Source of the DNA: Yoonia sp. R2331
GTDB taxonomy: Bacteria; Pseudomonadota; Alphaproteobacteria; Rhodobacterales; Rhodobacteraceae
Length of the DNA: 64,000 nt
Reading direction: 5' to 3'
Assembly (NCBI RefSeq): GCF_041103235.1
Contig: NZ_JBGCUN010000001.1
Span: 868,001-932,000 of the forward strand
Positions 23,997-32,509 of this stretch are shown here, one piece after another (the first letter of the stretch is position 1; each line of letters starts with the position of its first letter). The notes beneath the pieces are model-generated. The model was not told where the DNA came from, did not search any database, and saw only the letters and a program-made list of their open reading frames with translations. The position numbers and the translations under genes were made by a program.

Positions 23997-25682
23997 ATGG
24001 CGCTGGATGAACGCAAGGGTGTCTGGAAATCGGGCAAAGGCAAGGGGCGGCATACGCCCAAAGGCCGTCAGTTGGATGATGCCGCCTGGGATGAGGTGCG
24101 CGCTTTGCTGGGTGACACACCACGTGACCGCGACATGCTCATCGAGTTTTTGCATCTTATTCAAGATACCTATGGCTGCCTGTCTGCCGCGCATCTGCGC
24201 GCCTTGGCGGAAGAAATGCGCCTGGGACAGGCAGAGGTTTACGAGGTCGCGTCGTTCTATGCCCACTTTGATGTGGTCAAAGAAGGCGAGTCCAAGCCGC
24301 CTGCGCTGACTATCCGGGTCTGCGACAGTCTGTCGTGCGAGCTGGCAGGGGCGCAGCAACTGAAGGCCGCCTTGGAAGACGGGTTGGACGCCTCAGAGGT
24401 GCGCGTGCTGCGCGCGCCATGCATGGGGCGTTGCGACACTGCACCGGTGCTGGAACTGGGCCATGCGCATATCGACCACGCCACGCCCGAAAAGGTGAAA
24501 GCGGCAATCGCCGCTGGCGAAACGCACGCACATATTCCGGATTATCAAGGGCTTGCGGCCTACAGGTCCGAAGGTGGCTATGCCAAGTTGGCAGAACTGA
24601 AGGACGGTGGCGATTGGGAAGCCGTGCAGGACACGGTGTTGTCGTCTGGCCTGCGTGGTCTGGGCGGGGCCGGGTTCCCGTCAGGCAAGAAATGGGGCTT
24701 TGTCCGTGCCAACCCCGGCCCGCGTTATATGGCCGTGAACGGGGACGAGGGCGAGCCCGGCACATTCAAGGACCGCTATTATCTTGAACGGGTGCCGCAT
24801 CTGTTCCTTGAGGGGATGTTGATTGCCGCATGGGCGGTGGAGGCTGATAAGGTCTTTATCTACATGCGCGACGAATATCCTGCCGTGCTGACGATTTTGG
24901 CGCGCGAGATCAAGGGCTTGGAAGATGCGGGCCTCGTGGAACCGGGCTATATCGATCTGCGTCGCGGGGCCGGGGCCTATATCTGCGGCGAAGAAAGCGC
25001 GATGATCGAGAGCATCGAAGGCAAGCGTGGATTGCCACGTCACCGCCCGCCGTTTGTGGCGCAGGTCGGTATCTTTGGGCAGCCGACTTTGGTCCATAAT
25101 GTCGAAACGCTGCATTGGGTCGCGCGCATCCTGCGCGAGGGGCCGGAGGTTCTGTCAGGCACCGAAAAGAATGGGCGTAAGGGCTTGCGGTCCTATTCCG
25201 TCTCGGGCCGCGTCGCCAATCCCGGCGTGCACCTGCTGCCTGCGGGGTCAACCATCATGGATGTGATCGCGGCCGCCGGTGGCATGGCGGAGGGGCATAA
25301 TTTCAAGGCCTATCAGCCGGGTGGTCCGTCCTCTGGCCTGTTGCCTGCATCGATCAATGATGTGCCGCTGGATTTTGACACGCTGCAACCGCTTGGCACC
25401 TTCATTGGCTCTGCCGCTGTGGTGGTGCTGTCGGATCAAGATAGCGCCAAGGCCGCGGCCCTGAACATGCTGCGGTTCTTTGAAGACGAAAGCTGTGGCC
25501 AGTGCACGCCGTGCCGCGTGGGCTGTGAAAAAGCGGTCAAACTGATGGAAAAAGACAGCTGGGATCAGGACCTGCTGGACGAGCTTTGCACCGCGATGAC
25601 CGATGCTTCGATCTGTGGGCTGGGGCAGGCCGCGCCAAACCCGATCAAGCTGGTGATGGAGCATTTCCCGGACGAGGTATGA
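23997..25682 (+). CDS. NuoE-NuoF fusion, formate dehydrogenase beta-subunit type (FdhB)
   Basis: A 561-residue NADH-oxidising module. The first 150 residues resemble NuoE with [2Fe-2S] ligands (VCDSLSCELAG and APCMGRC). The remainder resembles NuoF, with the NAD/FMN segments LGGAGFPSGKKWGF and NGDEGEPGTFKDRYYLE and the [4Fe-4S] ligands SCGQCTPCRVGC near the C-terminus. Such fusions are the beta subunit of NAD-linked tungsten or molybdenum formate dehydrogenase (fdh1B-like). No alpha subunit is adjacent. The start at 23997 follows GAAAGGGA; the longer upstream open frame runs opposite alkB and lacks any family match. ATGA overlap with the next gene. Confidence 0.85.
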   Translation: MALDERKGVWKSGKGKGRHTPKGRQLDDAAWDEVRALLGDTPRDRDMLIEFLHLIQDTYGCLSAAHLRALAEEMRLGQAEVYEVASFYAHFDVVKEGESKPPALTIRVCDSLSCELAGAQQLKAALEDGLDASEVRVLRAPCMGRCDTAPVLELGHAHIDHATPEKVKAAIAAGETHAHIPDYQGLAAYRSEGGYAKLAELKDGGDWEAVQDTVLSSGLRGLGGAGFPSGKKWGFVRANPGPRYMAVNGDEGEPGTFKDRYYLERVPHLFLEGMLIAAWAVEADKVFIYMRDEYPAVLTILAREIKGLEDAGLVEPGYIDLRRGAGAYICGEESAMIESIEGKRGLPRHRPPFVAQVGIFGQPTLVHNVETLHWVARILREGPEVLSGTEKNGRKGLRSYSVSGRVANPGVHLLPAGSTIMDVIAAAGGMAEGHNFKAYQPGGPSSGLLPASINDVPLDFDTLQPLGTFIGSAAVVVLSDQDSAKAAALNMLRFFEDESCGQCTPCRVGCEKAVKLMEKDSWDQDLLDELCTAMTDASICGLGQAAPNPIKLVMEHFPDEV

Positions 25683-26467
25683 AGGAGGCGCTGAACCTGT
25701 CAGCGTTTCCTTTGGATGCGCCAAAAAGTGCCATTTATCAGGCGCTTGTAGCGCGATGTCGCGCAGAGATGGCGGCGGATGGCCTGTTCAATCTGGATGG
25801 GTTCTTGCGGCCCGAGGTGGCACAGGCCGAGGCAGAGGCGCATACGCCGCTGATGGATACCGCGTCGTTTAACCACAAACGGCGGCACAATGTCTATTTC
25901 AAGAAAGACGTGCCCGGTCTGGCCCCGGATCACCCGGCCTTGCAGGAGTTCGAGACCTCGAACAACACGCTTTGCAATGATCAGCTGCGTGGGTCGGTGG
26001 TTGAGCAGATCTACCATTGGGCACCATTGCGCAGGTTTCTGGCAGGGGTGATGGGCAAACCGGCGCTATACCCGATGGATGATCCTTTGGCGGCGTTCAA
26101 CGTGATGCGCTATCAGGCCGGGCAGGCGCTGAACTGGCACTTTGACCGGTCCGAGTTTACCGTGACGCTTTTGCTGCAAGCCCCTGAAAGCGGGGGGGAA
26201 TTTGAATATCGCACGGATTTGCGCACGGCGGATGACCCCAATTATGACGGTGTTGCGCGGCTTTTGGCGGGGGATGATCCCGACATGCAGCGCATGAACG
26301 TGATCCCCGGAACATTGAACGTTTTTCGCGGGGTAAACACGCCGCATCGGGTGACCCCGGTGCAGGGCGCGCGGGCGCGGATGATTGCGGTGCTGACCTA
26401 TTATGAACGCCCCGGCGCACGGTTTTCTCAGGCCGAACAGCTTGGGTTTTATGGTCGCACGGCCTGA
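25679..26467 (+). CDS. 2-oxoglutarate/Fe(II)-dependent dioxygenase-like protein
   Basis: A 262-residue double-stranded beta-helix oxygenase. The facial triad is visible as WHFDRSEF (H154 and D156) and H223 in TPHRV. A downstream Arg in ARARM, 11 residues later, could bind 2-oxoglutarate. Substrate unknown. It is translationally coupled (ATGA) to the formate dehydrogenase beta-like gene, an unexpected pairing. The protein could hydroxylate an amino acid or small metabolite; no pathway context is apparent. Confidence 0.8.
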   Translation: MKEALNLSAFPLDAPKSAIYQALVARCRAEMAADGLFNLDGFLRPEVAQAEAEAHTPLMDTASFNHKRRHNVYFKKDVPGLAPDHPALQEFETSNNTLCNDQLRGSVVEQIYHWAPLRRFLAGVMGKPALYPMDDPLAAFNVMRYQAGQALNWHFDRSEFTVTLLLQAPESGGEFEYRTDLRTADDPNYDGVARLLAGDDPDMQRMNVIPGTLNVFRGVNTPHRVTPVQGARARMIAVLTYYERPGARFSQAEQLGFYGRTA

Positions 26468-26530
26468 CGGGCTTTCAAATCGCGGCATTCGGCATTAGGT
26501 CATTTGCAACAAGGTTGTGAAGGCCCGCGC

Positions 26531-28357
26531 ATGTCGTTTTTCAAAAAGCTCAAGGACCGGATGTTTCGGTCATCCTCGAAAATTGATGAGGGTCTGGACG
26601 CGATCGTCAGTGATGGCGGCGTAGAGGACGTGATCGAGGCGGATGTTGCGGCAGACGCTGAAGCCGTCCGCGCGCAAGAGGCCGAGGCGGCCCGTGTCGC
26701 GGAAGAGGCGCGGTTGGCCGAAGAGGCACGGTTGGCTGAGGAAGCGCGGTTGGCCGAGGAGGCGCGGTTGGCGGAAGAGGCGCGTCTGGCGGAAGAAGCG
26801 CGTCTGGCTGAAGAAGCGCGTGCTGCCGAAGCGGCCCGCGTAGCGGACGCCGCCCGTCAGGCCGAAGAGACGCGCCAAGCCGAGATGGCTGCAGCCGCCG
26901 CCGCTGCCAAGGCCGAAGCAGAGGCCGCTGCCGAAGCCGCGCGACTGGCCGCAGAACAACAACGCGCCGCTGACGCCGCAGAAGAGAAGCGGCTTGCCGC
27001 CGAAGCGGAAGCTGCCCGGCAGGCCGCCGAGGAGGCCGAAGCCGCGCAACGCGCACTGGAGGCCGCGCAAAGGCAGCAAGCCGAAGGGGCTGAGGCCGCG
27101 CGGCAAGCCGCTGCCGCAGAAGAACGACGCCGCGCCGAGGCGGCACACCAGGCCGCAGAGCAGGCCGCGCAAGACGCCGAGGCCGCGCGCAAGGCCGCGG
27201 CAGAGCGCCGCGCCGAAGAGGCCGAAGCGGCGCGTTTGGCCGCCGAAGAAAAGGCACGCCTTGCGGCAGAGGAAGACGCGCGGCTGGCAGCAATGGTTGA
27301 GCCGGACCCGATGTCTGACGAGGATATCGACGCGCTCGCCGAAGAGATCGAAGCCCAGGTCGAGGCCGCGGCAGAGGCGGCCAGCGCGCCCCCGATCAGA
27401 GAGGCCGTCGTCGCGCCGATGACACGGCTTGAACCCTCGCCACTGGACGAGCCGTCGGAGGAACCCGTTGAAAAGAAGGGCCTTTTGGGGCGCCTGTTTG
27501 GTCGCGAACAAAAGACCGTTGTCCGCCGCACGCTGGATGACGACATGCTCGAACAGCTTGAAGAGTTGCTGATCACGGCAGATATGGGCGTGGATACGGC
27601 GCTGCGGGTGACCGCCAATATGGCCGAGGGACGCTTGGGCAAAAAACTGTCGGTGGACGAAATCAAAACGCTTTTGGCGAATGAGGTCAGCCGCATCATG
27701 GACCCCGTCGCGCGGCCCATGCCGCTTTACGCCCACAAACCGCAGGTGGTGCTGGTGGTCGGTGTCAACGGGTCGGGCAAAACCACGACCATCGGCAAGC
27801 TGGCCAGCCAGTTCAAAGCCGCGGGCAAATCGGTGGTGATTGCGGCGGGCGATACGTTCCGCGCGGCTGCAGTCGAGCAATTGCAGGTCTGGGGCGACCG
27901 CGCAGGGGTTCCGGTGCTGACCGCGCCCGAAGGGTCGGACCCGGCCTCGCTCGCCTTTGATGCGATGACCCAGGCCCAGGCCGACGGCGCGGATTTGCTG
28001 ATGATCGACACTGCCGGGCGGCTGCAAAACCGCGCCGATCTGATGGAGGAATTGTCCAAGATCGTCCGGGTGATCCGCAAGAAAGACCCCGATGCGCCGC
28101 ATAACACGCTGCTGGTGCTGGATGCCACGACAGGCCAGAATGCCCTGCAACAAGTCAAGGTTTTTCAAGAACTTGCGGATGTGTCCGGCCTTGTGATGAC
28201 CAAGCTCGATGGGACCGCAAAGGGCGGTGTGCTGGTGGCGCTGGCCGACAAGTTTGGCCTGCCCATTCATGCCATCGGCGTAGGCGAACAGATCGACGAT
28301 CTGGCCCCGTTCGACCCAGAGGACTTTGCCAACGCGCTGGTCGGGCGCGACGTCTGA
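26531..28357 (+). CDS. ftsY: Signal recognition particle receptor FtsY
   Basis: GTPase receptor for SRP that delivers ribosomes making membrane proteins to the translocon. The C-terminal NG domain (about residues 310-608) is complete: G1 GVNGSGKTTT near 410, G3 IDTAGRLQNRADL near 490, G4 TKLDGTAKGG near 555. The N-terminal A domain is unusually long (about 300 residues) and composed of Ala/Glu/Arg, including six 18-base repeats that encode ARLAEE. This acidic, probably helical region anchors FtsY to the membrane and translocon. The start at 26531 gives MSFFKKLKDRMFR, a typical amphipathic N-terminus. Followed by an exported protein with TGATG overlap. Confidence 0.95.
   Translation: MSFFKKLKDRMFRSSSKIDEGLDAIVSDGGVEDVIEADVAADAEAVRAQEAEAARVAEEARLAEEARLAEEARLAEEARLAEEARLAEEARLAEEARAAEAARVADAARQAEETRQAEMAAAAAAAKAEAEAAAEAARLAAEQQRAADAAEEKRLAAEAEAARQAAEEAEAAQRALEAAQRQQAEGAEAARQAAAAEERRRAEAAHQAAEQAAQDAEAARKAAAERRAEEAEAARLAAEEKARLAAEEDARLAAMVEPDPMSDEDIDALAEEIEAQVEAAAEAASAPPIREAVVAPMTRLEPSPLDEPSEEPVEKKGLLGRLFGREQKTVVRRTLDDDMLEQLEELLITADMGVDTALRVTANMAEGRLGKKLSVDEIKTLLANEVSRIMDPVARPMPLYAHKPQVVLVVGVNGSGKTTTIGKLASQFKAAGKSVVIAAGDTFRAAAVEQLQVWGDRAGVPVLTAPEGSDPASLAFDAMTQAQADGADLLMIDTAGRLQNRADLMEELSKIVRVIRKKDPDAPHNTLLVLDATTGQNALQQVKVFQELADVSGLVMTKLDGTAKGGVLVALADKFGLPIHAIGVGEQIDDLAPFDPEDFANALVGRDV
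26708..26815 (+). repeat. Six tandem 18-base repeats inside ftsY
   Basis: Six consecutive units of about GCGCGGTTGGCCGAAGAG encode ARLAEE each, followed by a diverged seventh. Synonymous differences are small in the first four units and larger in the last two, consistent with repeated local expansion. Confidence 0.9.
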
Positions 28358-29250
28358 TGCGCTGGTGGCTTGGCGCGGCTCTGGCGGTTTTGCTGGCCAG
28401 TCAAGCGGGCGCCCAATCCGCGCCACCACAATGTCAGGCATTTTGGGACCGTTTTGTCGGCGATCTGTCCGAGCTGCGCCGCACTGCAGGGCGTGGCGGC
28501 GCTGTTGCTGCGGGGACCATTCTGGACCGTGGTTGGCGCGTCTCCGATGACCGCGACGGCTGGTGCCGGGTGACGGCCACGCGCGATCTTCGCGATTTAC
28601 CTTTTTCATCAATACGTTGGCAGGCGGATGGTGTGACGCGATATCTGATGGGCGAAGGTTTTCCATCCCGGATCAGGATTGCGGTCGATGATGTGATGCT
28701 GGATGGCCGCGTGGGCAAGCGGCCCTTTGATTTGAGCATCGGGTTAAGCCGCGAAGACGGCGATCCGGCGTTGCGGTTGGATGCACTTTATCTGCTGACA
28801 ACCGAAGGACGGGGGATGCAGGTGACAGGCACGCTGGGTGGTGCCTATTTTGACACCCGCGCCAGTGCAGCACTCAGCCTTGGCAGCCTGCGGTTGCATC
28901 GCGTCACGGCGCGGGTTGACGACGTCTGGGCGATCTTGGACGCATTTGATCTGGACGGTGGGTCCGTGAAACGGGACGCGACCCACTTTCTGCGCGGATT
29001 GCGCGATGGGTTGAGCGAAGCGCAATTTGACGCGCAATCCTTTGAATCCGCAAGGTATTTCATGGGCGTGCTGCCCAATGCCAAAGGGGTTCTGACGGTC
29101 ACGCTCAGCTCTGAGCAAGGGCTAGGACTGTTGCAATACGCGATGGCCGCGAATGCGTTCGAGGCGCAGGATAAATCATTCGCCGATGTGGTGTCAGTGG
29201 CTTTGCATGGCGCTGCAGTCACGGTTGATTGGGCGGCTGCGGCCCGATGA
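28357..29250 (+). CDS. Exported protein of unknown function
   Basis: A 297-residue protein with a signal peptide (residues 1-19, AVLLASQAGA). The remainder looks beta-rich and has no recognised motif. I do not recognise a family. It has two Cys early in the mature part (PPQCQAFW and DGWCRVT), possibly a disulfide. A regular alternation of hydrophobic residues in the middle (LRLDALYLLTTEGRGMQVTG) suggests a beta-sheet or lipid-transfer-like fold. It overlaps ftsY by TGATG and the DMT transporter by ATGA, so it is in a four-gene run ftsY-exported-DMT-yciB. Confidence 0.8.
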   Translation: MRWWLGAALAVLLASQAGAQSAPPQCQAFWDRFVGDLSELRRTAGRGGAVAAGTILDRGWRVSDDRDGWCRVTATRDLRDLPFSSIRWQADGVTRYLMGEGFPSRIRIAVDDVMLDGRVGKRPFDLSIGLSREDGDPALRLDALYLLTTEGRGMQVTGTLGGAYFDTRASAALSLGSLRLHRVTARVDDVWAILDAFDLDGGSVKRDATHFLRGLRDGLSEAQFDAQSFESARYFMGVLPNAKGVLTVTLSSEQGLGLLQYAMAANAFEAQDKSFADVVSVALHGAAVTVDWAAAAR

Positions 29251-30149
29251 GCGATTGGATCGTCGCGATTGCGGGCACGCCGGATGGGGCGCGGCTGGCG
29301 ACGATTTTGGCGCTGATCTCGGCTGTGGCCCATGCCGCATTTGGCGCGTTGCAGAAGGGGCGGCATGACCCGTGGCTGACCCGCGGGGCGATTGACGGCT
29401 GGCTTGTGGTGATCTCGGCGCCGGTGGCGCTGTTTGCGGTGCCCTGGCCCTCGGGGGATGTGGCGTGGATCCTGGCGGGCGCGCTGGTGATCCATTTTGG
29501 CTACAAGCTGACGATGGCGCTGGCCTATGAGAGAGCCGCCTATACGGTGGTTTATCCAGTGGTGCGCGGGACCGGGCCATTGGTGACGGTGCTGGCCGCC
29601 AGCGTGATCTTTCAGGAACATTTCACCGTGCAACAATGGTTGGGCGTGGCGTGTCTGTCGGGGGGCATCCTGCTTTTGGCAGTGCGCAATTTGACCGAAG
29701 AGGTGCTGGACCCAAGCGCGGTGCGGATCGGGTTGTTCTGGGCCGTATTGGGCGGGGTTCTGGTGGCGATTTATACGACCTATGATGCCTACGGCATCCG
29801 CCAAGCCGCTGATCCGTTTACGTTTTTGGCTTGGTTCTTCTTTATCACCGCGCTGGATTTTCCGCTGCTTGCCGCATGGCGGTACCGGCGAATGGAAGCC
29901 GCGCCTGACCTTGGCCCGCTGTTGTGGCGGGGGTTATTTGGGGCGCTAATCGCTTGGGTCAGTTTTGGCGGTGTGATGCTGGCGACACGGTTGGACAAAG
30001 TCGGCGAGGCGGCGGTGTTGCGCGAAACATCCACGGTGTTTGCGGCCTTGATCGGCTGGCTGTTTCTGGGCGAGAAAGTCGGACCGCGCCGCACCTTTCT
30101 GATGGCACTGGTTGCACTGGGCGCTGTGATCGTGGAAACGGGGGGCTGA
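29247..30149 (+). CDS. DMT-superfamily transporter (EamA)
   Basis: A 300-residue membrane protein with about ten transmembrane segments arranged as two EamA-like halves (GTGPLVTVLAASVIFQEHFTVQQWLGV in the first; VGEAAVLRETSTVFAALIGWLFLGEKVGPRRTFLMA in the second). Drug/metabolite transporters export amino acids, nucleosides or metabolites. The start at 29247 is an ATG overlapping the previous stop by ATGA. Substrate unknown. Confidence 0.9.
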   Translation: MSDWIVAIAGTPDGARLATILALISAVAHAAFGALQKGRHDPWLTRGAIDGWLVVISAPVALFAVPWPSGDVAWILAGALVIHFGYKLTMALAYERAAYTVVYPVVRGTGPLVTVLAASVIFQEHFTVQQWLGVACLSGGILLLAVRNLTEEVLDPSAVRIGLFWAVLGGVLVAIYTTYDAYGIRQAADPFTFLAWFFFITALDFPLLAAWRYRRMEAAPDLGPLLWRGLFGALIAWVSFGGVMLATRLDKVGEAAVLRETSTVFAALIGWLFLGEKVGPRRTFLMALVALGAVIVETGG

Positions 30150-30160
30150 GGGAGAACCAC

Positions 30161-30772
30161 ATGGCCGAAAAAAAGATCAATCCGATCCTGCGTCAAGTCC
30201 TTGAACTGGGGCCTACGATCTTGTTTTTCCTGATCTATTTGCGGATCAAGGACAACACCTACACGCTGGGTGGAACTGAATACACCGGGTTCATCGTGGC
30301 GACACTGATCTTTGTGCCGATTTTGCTGGTGGCGATGGCGATCCTTTGGGCGCTGACCCGGACGCTGAGCCGGATGCAGATTTTCACCGCCTTCATGGTG
30401 ATTTTCTTTGGTGGTTTGACCGCGTGGTTCAACGACGAGCGGTTCTTCAAGATGAAGACGAGCATCGTCTACGGCTTTTTTGCAGTCGTTCTGGGGATCG
30501 GGTTGATGCGCGGCAGGAGCTATCTTCAGTGGATTATGGGTGAGTTTTTGCCCATGAAATCAGAAGGTTGGATGATTTTTACGCGCCGCGTCGCCCTTAT
30601 GTTCCTCGCACTTGCGGTCGCTAACGAGTTGATTTGGCGCACGCAAAGCACAGAGCTTTGGGTGAAGCTTGAAACCTTTGCGTTCCCGGCTGTGTTGTTC
30701 GTCTTCCTGTGGGCTCAGATCGTTTTGCTGCAACGCTATCTGATCGAACCGGAAAAACAGCCCGAAACCTAG
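30161..30772 (+). CDS. yciB: YciB-type inner-membrane protein (septation protein family)
   Basis: A 203-residue protein with about five membrane segments; the N-terminal LELGPTILFFLIYL and the segments ending in LTAWFNDERFFKMKTSIVYGFFA are typical of the YciB/IspZ family. It is linked in E. coli to cell-envelope and division maintenance. A GAGGGAG ribosome binding site precedes the ATG by 8 bases. Its stop shares CTAG with the convergent PilZ gene. Confidence 0.93.
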   Translation: MAEKKINPILRQVLELGPTILFFLIYLRIKDNTYTLGGTEYTGFIVATLIFVPILLVAMAILWALTRTLSRMQIFTAFMVIFFGGLTAWFNDERFFKMKTSIVYGFFAVVLGIGLMRGRSYLQWIMGEFLPMKSEGWMIFTRRVALMFLALAVANELIWRTQSTELWVKLETFAFPAVLFVFLWAQIVLLQRYLIEPEKQPET

Positions 30773-31098
30773 CGCATTTCCATCAGACCGACGGAACTGA
30801 ACCGGGACGCGGAAGAACTGCGTTTGGCATAGCGCAGCGCGTCGACCTGCCGGATCGTCAGCATGGGGCGGAACATTACACCGACCCGATCCTTGGCGAC
30901 CCAGCGCACAACGGACATGATCTGGTCACCGCCCGCTTGCAGCATGACCTTGTCACCAGGGGACAGGTCATCAAGCCCCTTGATCTGCGCGCCGTGTTCA
31001 TTGACGTCAAGAACCTTGCCCGGCAGTACACCAAACGGCGTCTTTGCCTGCACCGGGAAAGAGGTGGGATAACGGTGGCGTCTGTACTGTTGCATCAT
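30769..31098 (-). CDS. PilZ-domain protein (putative c-di-GMP receptor)
   Basis: A 109-residue single PilZ domain. The RxxxR-type loop is RRHRYP at residues 6-11 and the second motif is VLDVNEHGAQIKG near 29-41. In the consensus [D/N]xSxxG the Ser is replaced by Asn, which may weaken c-di-GMP binding. The protein could be a free c-di-GMP effector; two diguanylate cyclases lie 26 kb away in the same window. Convergent with yciB with a 4-base CTAG overlap. Confidence 0.85.
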   Translation of the reverse strand: MMQQYRRHRYPTSFPVQAKTPFGVLPGKVLDVNEHGAQIKGLDDLSPGDKVMLQAGGDQIMSVVRWVAKDRVGVMFRPMLTIRQVDALRYAKRSSSASRFSSVGLMEMR

Positions 31099-31221
31099 AT
31101 TTACCCTTGTTTCGTCATGAAATAGCAGGATCGGGTAAACAGGCGGTGAACGCCGAAGCGCTCAAAATGGTTAAAATCCGATGCGGCTTGACGCACGGGC
31201 GAGGGCGGCGTATGCGATTGC

Positions 31222-31277
31222 CCGTGGCGATTTGTTACCGGATTGCGGGCCACGTTAAACATGCCGCTAAAAGGGTC
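31222..31277 (+). ncRNA. SAM-II riboswitch upstream of metZ
   Basis: The stretch shows the conserved SAM-II (metA) layout. P1 is GTGGC (31224-31228) with GCCAC (31249-31253), enclosing a loop with TTACCGGATTGC. The 3' pseudoknot strand is GTTAAACATGCCGCTAAAAGGG-like, with the signature GCTAAAAGGG at 31266-31275. SAM-II senses S-adenosylmethionine and shuts off methionine biosynthesis genes. It sits 64 bases before the metZ start, and a Rho-independent hairpin lies between them. Confidence 0.85.
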
Positions 31278-31285
31278 AGGGCGTA

Positions 31286-31322
31286 ACCCCGATACCTGTG
31301 ACCGGTGTCGGGGTTTTGTTTT
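31286..31322 (+). terminator. Rho-independent attenuator between SAM-II riboswitch and metZ
   Basis: ACCCCGATACC and GGTGTCGGGGT form an 11-bp stem (one G-T pair) with a 7-base loop, followed by TTTGTTTT. It lies 11 bases after the riboswitch. The GGGT at the riboswitch 3' edge can pair with the ACCC of this stem, a possible antiterminator, so SAM may control transcription termination. metZ's own ribosome binding site (AAAGGGG, 31327-31333) is downstream. Confidence 0.85.
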
Positions 31323-31339
31323 GGCGAAAGGGGCCGAGA

Positions 31340-32509
31340 ATGACACAGTGGAACAAGCGCACAAAGGCCGTTCATGGCGGCGTTCGACGGAGCCAGTATA
31401 ATGAAGTCTCGGAAGCGATTTTCCTAACCCAGGGCTTTGTTTACGATACGGCCGAGGCTGCCGAAGCCCGGTTCCTGAAGGCCGGCGAAGACGAGTTCAT
31501 CTATGCCCGTTACGGCAATCCTACGGTGGCAATGTTCGAGGACCGGATCGCCGCGTTGGAAGGGGCCGAGGACGGGTTCGCCTGCGCCTCTGGTATGGCG
31601 GCGGTCAATGGCGCGCTGACCGCGATGTTGCAGGCCGGTGACCACGTGGTCAGCAGCCGCGCGTTGTTTGGATCCTGTCTTTATATCCTCGAAGAGGTGT
31701 TAACCCGTTTCGGGGTTGAGGTGACGTTTGTGGATGGCACCGACCTTGATCAGTGGGCCAGCGCGATTCGTGGAGACACCAAGGCGATTTTCTTTGAAAG
31801 CATGTCGAACCCAACCTTGCAGGTGATTGATATCGCGGCGGTGTCCAAGCTGGCCCATGCGGTGGGGGCAAAGGTGATTGTGGACAACGTTTTTGCGACA
31901 CCTGTCTTTTCGGATGCGATCGCGCAAGGTGCTGATGTTGTTGTCTATTCTGCGACAAAACATATTGACGGGCAGGGCCGGGCGTTGGGCGGGATCATTC
32001 TTGGGACGCAAGAATTCATCCGCGGAACGGTTGAGCCCTATATGAAGCACACCGGCGGGGCGATGTCGCCGTTCAGCGCCTGGCTGATGCTTAAGGGTTT
32101 GGAGACATTGGATTTACGGGTGCGAGAGCAGGCGCGCAGTGCCGCCGCTCTGGCCGCTGCGCTTCAGGGCCATGCGGGTCTTTCGCAGGTGATCTATCCC
32201 GGCCTGAAAGATCACCCGCAGCACGATCTGGCGATGGCGCAGATGGGCGCCGGGGGCACGGTTCTGTCGATTGACTGCGGCAGTCAGGCGCGGGCGTTCG
32301 AGATGCTCAACGCGTTGGAAATCATATTGATTTCCAATAACCTGGGCGACGCCAAATCCATCGCAACCCATCCGGCGACCACCACGCATCAACGCCTGCC
32401 AGACGCCCAAAAGGCCGCGCTGGGGATCACACCGGGATTGGTGCGTGTGTCGGTGGGGTTGGAGGACCCGGCGGACCTTTTGGCGGATTTGCAGCAAGCA
32501 TTGGGCTGA
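31340..32509 (+). CDS. metZ: O-succinylhomoserine sulfhydrylase
   Basis: PLP enzyme that makes homocysteine directly from O-succinylhomoserine and sulfide, in methionine synthesis. The 389-residue protein has the Cys/Met-metabolism fold; the PLP lysine is near 206 in YSATKHIDGQGR, and the motif AMFEDRIAALEGAE is typical of the MetZ/MetB family. Cystathionine gamma-synthase activity is an alternative, but the length and STSATK-like pocket favour MetZ. Regulation is by the SAM-II element plus terminator just upstream. The start at 31340 follows AAAGGGG. Confidence 0.92.
   Translation: MTQWNKRTKAVHGGVRRSQYNEVSEAIFLTQGFVYDTAEAAEARFLKAGEDEFIYARYGNPTVAMFEDRIAALEGAEDGFACASGMAAVNGALTAMLQAGDHVVSSRALFGSCLYILEEVLTRFGVEVTFVDGTDLDQWASAIRGDTKAIFFESMSNPTLQVIDIAAVSKLAHAVGAKVIVDNVFATPVFSDAIAQGADVVVYSATKHIDGQGRALGGIILGTQEFIRGTVEPYMKHTGGAMSPFSAWLMLKGLETLDLRVREQARSAAALAAALQGHAGLSQVIYPGLKDHPQHDLAMAQMGAGGTVLSIDCGSQARAFEMLNALEIILISNNLGDAKSIATHPATTTHQRLPDAQKAALGITPGLVRVSVGLEDPADLLADLQQALG

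Noticed and set aside
26570-28666. A 698-codon open frame on the minus strand opposite ftsY
   Set aside because: It mirrors the low-complexity A domain of ftsY; composition is Cys/Gly/Leu-rich with no recognisable family, as expected from antisense of a GC-rich repeat gene.
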